A DNA stretch of 64,000 bases from Ailurus styani (Eukaryota; Chordata; Mammalia; Carnivora; Ailuridae): NCBI GenBank assembly GCA_002007465.1, contig LNAC01000350.1:424014-488013 (forward strand), read 5' to 3'. Position numbers and translations under genes: made by a program. Positions 35,957-47,900 of the stretch are shown one piece after another. Within the stretch, counting starts at the first letter, position 1. Every line of letters begins with the position of its first letter. The notes beneath the pieces were generated by a model that saw only the letters and a program-made list of their open reading frames with translations, searched no databases and was not told the DNA's origin.

Positions 35957-38900
35957 GTGGAAATAATTCCATAAAAACAGGCAATAATTACACTGAGTGC
36001 GGGTCTCCACCACATCAGGTTCATGTTCAAAAGAAGCAGATTGACAACAATTTATAGAGACAATGAATTAGGAGTTTATACTGGTGATATATGTGAGTGC
36101 TTATAAAGAGAACATAATTATAACTGTTAGGTACATCTATGAAAAGGGAAAATATCTTGCTCTAAGAACATTTTTGAGATTGAGGATCATGTATGCAGTT
36201 CAATAATTGAATTTTTCGGGGTGCCTGGGTGGCTCAGTGGGTTAAAGCCTCTGCCTTTGGCTCAGGTCATGATCTCAGGGTCCTGAGATCAAGCCCCCAC
36301 ATCAGGCTCTCTGCTCAGCAGGGAGCCTGCTTCTTCCTCTCTCTCTCTGCCTGCCTCTCTGCCTACTTGTGATCTCTCTCTGTGTCAAATAAATAAAATC
36401 TTTAAAAAAAATTGAATTTTTCTGCATGGAGTCATAAGTAGTTTTGAACAAGTTATTCCATTACAAACTTTCATGATTTCTATTTTGTGCACAGTAGGAA
36501 AATCATTTTCTTGTGCATGCATGCCCTTCTGTATATGATTTAAGAGAATTTAAATGAAAAGTTTAATCATTTCTGGTGACTTTAACAATATACTTTCTCA
36601 TTAAAAATTATGTATTTTTATTACTGCACCTTCCATGACTCCCAAGTCTCATTTCCTTAACAAACCTTGAGCCTTCTGAGAGTTTTTACAGTTTGGCCAT
36701 AACCTAACTTTACAGATTCATATCTTATTGCTCCTTTTCAGTAGACTGTGCTGTAACAAGCAGCATTATCTGGCTTGCCCAAGAGACCCTTTTATTCCTT
36801 CTGTCTTTGCACATACTATTCCTTCTACCTGAAATATTATTTTCTCCCATTCTGAAAGAATATCTACTCTTCTTTTAGGGCCTGGCTCAGATACCACTTT
36901 CTTTGTAAGGCCTACTCTTACTTGTACAGCAAAAGAAATCATTATGTATTAAATAAGGCAAAATTAGCTTCTTTTTTTTTTAAGATTTTATTTATTTATT
37001 TGACAGAGAGAGAGATCACAAGCAGGCAGAGAGGCAGGTGGAGAGAGAGGAGGAAGCAGGCTCCCTGCTGAGCAGGGAGCCTGAAGGGGATTCCCTCCCA
37101 GGACCCTGAGATCATGACCTGAGCTGAAGGCAGAGGCTTTAACCCACTGAGCCACCCAGGTGCCCCAGTAAAATTAGCTTCTGTGGTAGATGTCACCTCA
37201 AAATCTCAACAATAGAAAATTTTTCTCATTCACTAAATTCTAAAATTCTAAAACATCAGTGGGTAGCTCTCAAAGAGTGGTTTGTGGGCCCAGCTTCTTC
37301 CATCATGGGGCTCTGCCATCTTCAACACCTCTGTCTCCTGCGGTCACTTCTATGAAAGGCTGGAGGCACAGTGTGCTTTGCCTAATACATCTTTATGGGC
37401 CCAGAAAGTGGCTCTAATCACTTTTCTTCACATTCTGTTGGCTAAACCTCAATTATAAGGCACCAAGAAATAATATTCTTCCTACCTATGCAGGAGGAGG
37501 AGGAATTAGGTTTGATGAGCACATAGAGGTTTGTGCCACACATACTGTCAAGTATTTCCACTACTATTTTCCCAAAATGTTTTTAATATAACACATTAAT
37601 AAGCCTTTCTGTCTTATCTTTTTTATGTATATGTTGGTTTGCAAAACTGTAACATGAGCCCATTGAAGGTGAGGTTTTCCCCTCCATTTTTATAATTCCT
37701 GTAATCAGTAGAGTCCTAGCATAATGCTGAATGAATGTCTAAATGTTCTGTGTGAATGAAAGTACATTGTCATTGCAGGTTCTAATCAAAGTCCACGCAT
37801 GCGGTGTAAACCCAGTGGAAACATATATTCGTTCTGGTACTTACAGCAGAAAACCACTCTTACCCTATACTCCTGGTTCAGATGTGGCTGGCATAATAGA
37901 AGCTGTTGGAGTTAATGTATCCACTTTCAAGGTATTACCTTGTAAATTATTTCCATTTTGGCTTAATATTTTTCTTAAAATATTTTAACATAGCTTTAAA
38001 GTGTGTCGTTAGTCTTTAAAAGGCCCCGTTACAGATTAAGGAGAGTTTGCGGTGATGAGCACCGGGTGTTGCATGGAAGTGTTGAATCACTATATCGTAC
38101 ACCTGAAACTGATATTACACTGNTTGCGGTGATGAGGACCGGGTGTTGCATGGAAGTGTTGAATCACTATATCGTACACCTGAAACTGATATTACACTGT
38201 CTGTTAACTAGCTGGAATTTAAATAAAAACTTAAAAAAAATGAAAGTCCCCATTACACAATTTCTGCCACTTGGGGGACTCCTCTATTCAAAAAAGAGAT
38301 TGCCTTTTATCTAGAGGTCTTCCTCATTTCCATTGTTGGGGACAAGCGCTGGGTAAATTCTGTGTCTTCACATTCTCACAGAATTCAACTGTGATNTTGC
38401 CTTTTATCTAGAGGTCTTCCTCATTTCCACTGTTGGGGACAAGCGCTGGGTAAATTCTGTGTCTTCACATTCTCACAGAATTCAACTGTGATCCTTTTGA
38501 TGTAGCAGAAATACGTAAGGACAGAAAATAGTCAAGGAAATTACACTATTTCCTAACTCTCAATAATACACAAGCCAACATAATGTTTAATTCTTTTTAT
38601 AAATTTAGTTTCATAAGATAAAGGGAAGGCCGATTCTTTTGAATAATAAGTAAAAGATGAAGAGAATGCCAGGTCAACTATACATTTTTAGAGCTCTGAC
38701 TCAGATCAAGATGACTGAGTCAATGAAAATATTATGATCGGGGGGCTTTTGTTACTTATATGCCAAAAGAAATCTAAAACATGGATAGTATATTCATGTT
38801 CTAGCATCTTTCCTCATAATTCCTTGACCTGCTCCACTTTGGCAGCACATTTACCAAAATTGGACGGAGACAGAGAAGATTAACATGGCCTCTGTACAGG

Positions 38901-41900
38901 AAGACAGTCTGATTCCTATGGCTTTGCTCTCCTCAGCCTGTGGCGGTCTGGCTTCTGTCCCCATCACTCTACTGAAACTCTTCTTGCTAATGTCACTAAT
39001 GTCCTCTCTATTGCTGGAGTTAATGGGCCCTTTTATGTCATTATCTCTCTTGACTTCTTGGTGACATTTGACACTATTAGCCACTTACTTTTTCTTAAAA
39101 CAGATTTTTTTTTCCTTCAGCTCCTATGACATCATTTTTTCCTGTCCTCTTCCCCACTTCCTCCTAAGCACTGTTTTTCAAACTTCTTTTTCTCAGGATG
39201 CTCCTCAAATTTCAGAATTGCCCAGTGTTCTCAATCCCTCTTTACACCTCCGCTTTTGGTATTCTGGGCCTTCTTCACAATGATCCCATGGTTTCCATGA
39301 TCACATGTGATATCTTTAGCTTAGAATTTTCCACTAAGCTGTGGACCTGTGCTGTCTAATAAGGTAGCCACTAGCCACATGTGGCTGCTTAAAATTCATA
39401 TTAACTTGAAATAAAATAAAGAAGTCAGTTCCTCAGTCACATCAGCAACATTTCAGATGTTTACTAGCCTCTGTTTCTAGAGGCTGCCCTACTGGACAGT
39501 GCTGATATAGAACATTTACATCTTCACAGAAAGTTGTGTGGAAGAGTACAGGACCCACATAATCAACCCCTGGTAACCTCATACTCAGTGTGTCTAAAAC
39601 GGAGCTTACCTTTTGTCCTATCAGATCTGCTCCTCTCTTGTGCAACTGTGTTGGTGACATCGGTGGTTTCACTCCCCCTCATTCAGCTTTCCCTCACTAG
39701 GATGGTTTTCTCTCTCATCGTTCTGTGCCCACTGCCTGGAATTCAGGTCATTCTGCCTAGTCCCTTACCCGGGTATCTGTAACGGATACTTAACTTACTA
39801 CCTGCCCTCCTTCCTCCATGAATCTATCCCTGCTCCGTAAGGGGTGTGTTCTAAAATGTAATCAATTGTTGTATGGTTTAATTCTCACGTTAGTTCTTCA
39901 CCGATTTCAGAGTACTGCTGAGAGTGCTTATGTTGTGATAGAAGACTATTTCCTGCTCTTTTCTACTGTCCTTCCATTCACATCTCCATTCCTTCTCACC
40001 CTGTAGTTTATTTTTTAGTAAAGCTGTTCTTTCCTGCATACCCCGTGCTCTTCCTTCTCTGGCTGTGCTTGTATTGGTTCTTCTGCTTGGCAGAATTAAA
40101 CTGAAGCTTTCAAACATAGATGCAGGGGCTTTTACCCTCCAGCTTTAGTTCCTTTTCACTTTACCTCTGAAACTATTACGATCCATACACTAGACTACTA
40201 ACTCATTGGGCGCAAATGCTAGCGGTTTCTCAGCATTTATTCTTGCCACTGTTCCTTTGTTTACTTTGTTTCTTTCACTCGTAATGACTTTTCTTCATTC
40301 TAGTTTTCAAAATCTTGTCCAATTCCTCAAGACTTACCTTAAATATTAGCTTCTCAATGAACCTATTTTTGATTCTTTCAACTTAGAAATAATTCCTTTC
40401 TTTTTCTGGTACTTATCTTTGATGGTTCATCATGTTTTCTTGCTTTGTAGTTATTCCTATCCTTTCCTTTTCTCTCTTCCTAGAGTTTAAGATGCTTTTG
40501 ATGGGGGAAAGTTGTTTTGTTATTAGTATCCATCACAGAACTCAAAGTCCTGCTTTTCATAGTGAATTCTTTCCATAGTGAAGATGTTTGAATTATATTT
40601 GCAATCTGTGCAACATCTTTTTAAGCTGTAAAAATAGGATTAATCTTAACACAGTCATATTCGACCATTTGCAAGTGGCACTGTTAAGCAGTGATACTTG
40701 TCTTTGATTGCTGGATGACTTTTGAATCTTTTCTGTTTCTGTCCCACTGCATAGTGCTATTACTTTTTTAGATCTTTTTTTTTTATAGGACAAATTTAAG
40801 TATCCTCAAAGTTATTGCCTTCATGTTTTGCTTATTCCAAGGAATATTTACATTTTTTTTCAAGAAAGAAGAGTTTGGGCAGATGTTTGTCGTAGACAGT
40901 CTGATTTCCCCAGTGGGCAGGTCATATTTGACAGGCTCTAAGGCTTGCGTTGTGCCTTACCTCACCCTCAGTTACGCATCTGCTTTCCAATAGCAAGGAC
41001 CCAACAGAGTTTACTGAGAGTTACTGTGTTTCTGATGCCATAACAAGTGAAGAAGCCTATCCCAGCTCATCCTGCTGTCAGGATCTAGGCATAGTTTTCT
41101 GCTCTTGGTGTATGCATAAAAAATGAGGGAAAGAATACAGGGGTGAAGAAACCTAGGGGGAGGATTTAGAACAGGTATTTGGTGTGTGGAAGAAACCTTA
41201 CATTTTATGTGTTTCTTCTTCCTGTATTTTGGAGAAAAAAATAGTTGTATTAACTGCCATTTACTAACTGCTTAATCTGAGCAAATTATTGAAATTCTTT
41301 GGCCCTCAATTTCTTCATTTGTATAGTAGAATTAATCTAAAGTGGTAGTAAGGAAAGTACTTACCTTATAGGCTCTTGAGACGATCAAATTAGACAATAC
41401 TCATTAGACTCCTAATACAGTGTTTTGCACAGTAAGCTATCTCGGTAAAGGTTAGTTATCTTCTCATTATAGTATTCTGGAGGTTTTCTTTCCTCCCCCC
41501 CACCTTTTTTTTTTCCTATTTTCCTTAAGTTTTCTTTTTCTTGGTTTCTATTAATAAAACATTTAAAAATGTTCAGTATGCTGCAGATATTTTTATGAGA
41601 TCCTAAGATGAAGAAAATAATACATAAATACTTATTTGTTGTTATAAAAGTTGCATTAGAAAGGATTATACTCATTTGACATCATTTTTAATCCCTGCTG
41701 CATTTATCAATTTACTGCTTTCCCCAGAAAGGTGACAGGGTTTTCACTACTGACACCATTTCTGGGGGCTACGCCGAGTATGCTCTCGCAGACGATGACA
41801 CTGTCTACGTGCTGCCAGAAAAACTGGACTTGAAGCAAGGAGCTGCCATTGGTATTCCATATTTTACTGCTTATCGAGCCCTGCTCCACAGGTAATAGGA

Positions 41901-44900
41901 CATGCACGGTTGGTCATACAGCCGGTATTGCCTGCCTTCCTACCACGCATCCATGTCTCTCATATTGGGTTACTATTTAGTTACCATTAAGCATCTATGG
42001 AGTGGAAACTGTGCTAATTTGGGAGATTTTTCTAATCACTGGAGATACAAAGAAGAGCAAAACGCTGTCTTTGTCTTTAAGATGCTGACAGCCTAGTAAG
42101 AGAGACAGACATGAGAGTAATAATATTGATGTATAATATGGAAAGTACAGTGGTGTAGATGTGCATAGGGATTTATGGGATCATAAGGGATGTAACAGTG
42201 GTGATGAGATAGGGCTTCCTGCCAATATGTGAGGCTTGGATTATTTTAGAGTCTTGGTTCAAAAATCTTGTTATCCAGCCCTGGAAACTAATTGCTGCAA
42301 TTTAAAAATACCATGTAGGGCCCTTCCCTAGACCCACTGGTCAGTTTCCATGGCCGGGATCTGAGAATTTATATATATATATTTTTTCAAAAGATTTGAT
42401 TTTTAAGTAATCTCTATACCCAACATGGGGCTTGAACTCACAACCCCAAGATCAAGAGTCACATGCTCCACCAACTGAGCCAGCCAGGCACCCTTCTAAA
42501 AATCTCTACTTTAATCAGGGAGTTATCTTGGGGAAAGATACATGGTGGGGAGAGGAAATTCTGGACAATGGAAATAGCCTGGTGTCAGGGGGGAATATCA
42601 TGATATTTAAGGAGAGCTGTAGCAATTTGGTTTTGTTGGATAGAATATTTTAAGGCAAAGAGTGGCATAGAATTAGGTTGGAATATAGTAATCTTTTAAT
42701 AAATATTAGCTGTCACATGAAATAGGTAGGTTTCAGATTGTAAAAAGCAAGATGATAGAGCTTGCACACTGTTCCATATGGGATTAGGGGTCATGAAATA
42801 TTTTATTCAGGAGAGTGATACTGTTTATTAAGATTACCTATCAGCTATGTGAAGGATGGATTTGTTGACAGGAATAGAGAAAGAGATGGGAGGGTCTTAT
42901 ACGAGTACCCGTTAGGCAATACTTAAGGGCCAGGCCAAGGGCTATAGTAGAAGAGGTGGAAGGGAAAGGACAACTATCAGAGGGTAAAATCAGGTGTGTT
43001 TGATGACCGTTTGCATGTGGAGAATGAGCAAGAAGATGAACTTAAGGATACTTCTAGCTCTTTAGGTTGGATTATGTTTAACTATGATGAAGAAAAGAAG
43101 GAAAAAGTTTCAAAGGGAAGCTTGGTCCAGTTTTGGAGTTGAAACCAAGCTAGGATCGTGATGGAGAAGACCAGAAACCTGTTGGGTGAAAGAATCTGAA
43201 GCCTGAAAGCTAAAGATGTCAACATGGGGCTATCAGTCTGTGGGGGGGAGTTGACAAGATGAAAGTGACTGAAAGCCTTCAGGGAGTGAACAGTGGAGTG
43301 AGAATAGAGAGAGAACATAGGCATGTAAGAGTATAGTCAGGGGTAGGGAACAGAGTCCTAAGAGACCAAAGGGAGCATTTGCCAAGGCCAAGGATGTCTA
43401 GAGGTCATGGTATCAATTAAACACGTGTTAAGTTCATGGTCTTTGAAGACAGGAAGACCTGGATTACAGTACTGTCTTCTACTACTGGCCATATGACTGT
43501 GGTCCAGTTACTCCCCTGTCTCAGCTATAGTTTAGTGGTTTGAAAAACATGAATACTAATAGCTCCTCCTTCCTAGGGGTGAGGTGAGAATTCAGTGAGA
43601 TCATACCTGTGAAGCTCAGTACAGAGCCTGGCGCAGAGTTACTCCATCGTTGTTGCTAGTATTAGGGGCCGTAATTGATATCGCTACCAGGAAGGGAAGT
43701 TAGTTGTCAAATGCAACAGTGAGGTGTGTTTGGAAAGAAGAAGAACAGTTGGGCTTAGCAATTAGGAGGTAATTGGTGACTTGAGTCAGGTCACATTCAG
43801 TAGAGCAGTGGGATGGAATCTTGATTGAGTGGGCTGAGGAAGGAGGTGGAATTGGGTTCCTCGAATGGAGATAGTAGGGAGAAGGAAGTAGAAGAGTACT
43901 TGGAGTTTCTGGGGACAAAATGTTAGATGGGATTTGAATATGTTTATACCTGAGGAAAGATCTAGCTGAGGGAGCAATGGAAGGTTTGAAAGAGAGGGTG
44001 GAGTGGCAGATGGTGGGATGGAAAGATGTAAGACACATGTGGAGAGATTGGCTTCAGATATCAGAATGACAGCTCTTCTGCTAAACCTAGAAGAGGTAAA
44101 GATGGTATAACTATGGAAAAGTTTGCGGGTAGGAAGACGTGGAGTGTTGAAGAAACGCATATGAGATTGCCTCACTTTTCATCATGAAATGGGAGGCAAA
44201 GTGATCTTTTGAAAATCAGGATGGAAGTGGCACCAAAATGCATGGTCACATGATTTTCTCTCTTTCTTTCTTTTTTTTTTTTTTCATAGTACTTCACCAT
44301 TTGGATAGATTATCAAGGAAGTTAGATGTTAACATTAATCCAGGGCTGGAGAATCGGTGGCCTAGTGGAGTAGTGTGAAGGAGATGAGAGCACTGGAGAT
44401 GAAGAGAGAGGAGCCAGGGTAACCTGCCACGGGGTTCAGGCTGCCTAGTGCAGAAAACAGAGCCAGGAGCAACTAGTGGGCAGAAATTGAGCAATCCAGA
44501 GACGGCAATCTCTGGGAAGTTGAAGAAAGGATTTTGAGAGAATACGGGCTTACAGAATTAGAAGATTACTGTCATAGCACTGGTTATTAGAGTCTGATTT
44601 TTCTCCAGTAGAGTGGTTGGGGGTGGTTACCAGGTTCCACCTTGGGAGAGAATTCAAGGGAGAATTCAGGAATTGCGATTCAAGGTTTTCTTCCCAGAGA
44701 ATGTTGAAATCTGTTAGATTAGGGCTCGCTTTGGGGTGGAAGAGAAAGCCTATGTGGCAGGTACTAATCTTCAGTGACTGGGAGGAAGTATGAAACAGCC
44801 GCATGGAAGGCCAGGCCAAGGCTCAAGCCCCTGCCATGAGCCCCTGGGGGAGATGACTGTATTTGTCAGGGTTGTTCAGAGGAACAGAACAACAGAATGT

Positions 44901-47900
44901 GTGCCGGAGTCCACATATGTTTGTATTACATACATATATACAGAGAGAGAGAGATTGAGTTGTGGAGGCTTGGTGGGTTTAAAGTCTGAAAGGGTAAACT
45001 GGCAGGCTGAAGACCCAGGAAAGAGCTGCAGTTCACGTTCAAAGACAATCTATTGGCGGAAACCCTTCTTGCTCCAGAAGTCAGTTTTTGTTATCTTAAG
45101 GCCTTCAGCTGACTGGATGAGTCCCTACAGAGACATCCAGAGTAATGTTTCACCAAACTCTGGCCCCATGGCCCAGCCAACTGACCCATAAAATTAACCA
45201 TCACAATGACTCTGTGCAAGGGTAGAAGGATCCTATTAGTGGGATCCGGGAGACGGTTAGCTTGCTTTTTTTTTTTTTTCCCCCCCCCCCCCCAGGCCCA
45301 GTGGTTTAGCAGAACGTACTCTTAGTGTTTGAAGGGTTGTTTATAAGATTCTTAAAAGAACTTTTATTGGGAAAAGTATTTCATATCCCATAGTATTGTA
45401 TTGGTAATCCTATTCCCTTACATTTATATTTTACTTTTTAAAATGTCAGAGTGTTTTGGTAATAGTTATCTTAGTTTATCATTTCAGACTCTCCATTTAA
45501 CTCGCTGCCCTCAGTCCCCTTATCTCTAAACAAGAGTATTGGAGGAAGCTTCATTTATCGCTCACAACTGCCATTTGTTAGCTGTCAGCACGCAGCCTTG
45601 AGCACGACTCGGGGTCATTGTGTTCTTACTCCCAGATTGAACATAACGTCTGTACAGTATGGCCACCCCTATTGTTCTAGGAAATAAGAGATCCTCCCTG
45701 AGAGTCAGATCTGGATCACAGAACAGCTCCTGGATTGGGACATTACCACTTGTCCATCTGGAATAATAAAGCATCTCCTGTCTTGCTGCATGTGCCTTAT
45801 TTTCGGTATAATGGAAAAGTAGTCAGATGAACCGGAAGTAGAAAGAGTGTGTCATTCCACTGAGGAATCTAGACATTTTTTGGTGTGACATGGAAACCTT
45901 TGTGACAGGATTGATCATATTTCTTACTCTCGTACTGCTGTGGATTCAGCATTGCTCTCTGAAACATAGGCTTAGAGGCTATGCAACCTGGTGTTCAAAG
46001 GCATGGAGAAGGAAAAATGTTTTCTTAAATCATCTAACTTCTGTGTTTCCTTGGGCATTGCCCCGGGTCACAGAATCAAGACTGGGCTGTCATAACCCTC
46101 TTTCGAGATACTTTCTGTGGGAATGAACGAGAGCCTCCAGGTCCTCTAGGTTTGACTGTTTCACTTCGCGTACCTCCAAAGACTGTAGCCTCCCAGAGGG
46201 GAGGTAGCACCCTGATGTGCTACCAGCATCCAGCACTGTGCCTGGCACATAGTAGGTTCCCACTCAATGTTTGTTGAATGAACAAATGAATTTCATGTTT
46301 TCCTTTGTCTATGACTCTGAAGAACCCTCATTTGATCCTGGGAAGCTTGGAGAATATTTTGGGCTGTAGAGCAGAATGAGTTTCCTGTTTGGGGAAGTGT
46401 TAGCTGAACTGAGGGTAGAATTTCCTTAAGAAGAATGACAAACACCTGAGCTTCATTATCTTCAAAGTAACGTGATGAACCCTTGTCTGGTTTTGCAGTG
46501 CCCGTGTGAAAGCTGGAGAAAGTGTTCTGGTTCACGGAGCTAGTGGAGGAGTGAGTATTTGTTTATTTTTAAGTTTATGTTTAAAGGAGCCTGTGTGTGT
46601 GGGTTTCACATTATATTTCTTTTCAGGCATTTTTAAAAGCCATGTTAATAAATATAGTCAGGATTTGTAGTTAATAAAGATACTCCTTTTTGTAGAAAAG
46701 CATCTTTAAATGTTGTCTTCTGAAGGTGATTCCTTGTCATTAGTTTAGCATTTCTTGGTTAATACATTCAACAGATCACCCCATTAAACATGTCTGTATT
46801 AGGTTTTCCACCAGTGTTGGGTGCAGACCAAAATAAACTGGCTTTGTTTTTGCCTTCAAGTAGCATATGTTATAAGAGTATTTATTTAGAATTTTAAACA
46901 GTTGTTTAAAGCTAATATTAATTCCATATTCCCTTAGATAAGGAAACTAAGGTTCATTAAACCTTTACCTATGTCACCCCAGACAGCACTGCAAAGCCAC
47001 ACTGAATTCTCAGACCCTTCTATCTCCCTCCCACTGNAAAATAAATAAATAAATAAAAAAAATAAAAAAATAAAGCTAATATTAATTCCATATTCCCTTA
47101 GATAAGGAAACTAAGGTTCATTAAACCTTTACCTATGTCACCCCAGACAGCACTGCAAAGCCACACTGAATTCTCAGACCCTTCTATCTCCCTCCCACTG
47201 CTTGCCTGCTGCGCTTTGATGACATTCATGGAATGCACGGTGTACAGCTGTGTCCTTAACACCGCAACCCATGGCTTAAAATGCTAATGTGGGTGGGGGA
47301 GGGGACTGAGAACTTTAAAATAAGCCCTTCAGTGAAATAACACAACACGGGGCTGTCAGAAGCTTCTTTAAGAAACCAGCTGTCAATCTGCCGCTGAGGA
47401 GCTTAGAGGAAAAGTTAGAGCTCTGAGGTTGGAATTTAACAAGAAATCCACATGACCTCTATCCTGCATGTAGAGGCTTTAGAAATTTTGGACGTGAGAT
47501 TTCACGTTTTTAAAATACAGGGCCTGGGGCTAGATGGTTCACCTTGAGGAAGCTGGTTAACCCTTTCAGAGCATCCTGTATTCCACAGAGTAGTTAAAAG
47601 GAGTAGCCTCTTAAATGACACATTGTTCTGGGAATAATGAGTGGCATCCTGAAAATGTGAAATTACCTCTAAAGGTGGCCAGGTAATACAGAGCATTCAA
47701 CTCATTGTGTTTCTGTTACTTTAAATAGATGAAGCACAATATTCCACACTTATCCTCCTGCTACCTCAAGTAGATCAGTTCTGAAGGATTCACAGATCAG
47801 AGTATTTACTAAAAAAACTAAGATTGTCTTTTGGGGGCTTGAGAAAATATGACAGATAGACCTTGTCAAAAACTCCCATTGCTTCGCTTCACCAAAGAGG

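Noticed and set aside
38003..38314. 103-codon open frame
   Set aside because: It crosses an N-joined duplicated L1 3' end; the repeated peptide is an assembly artefact.
38830..38906. Functional U6 snRNA gene
   Set aside because: The 3' third is missing, there are about ten substitutions and no upstream promoter elements are visible.
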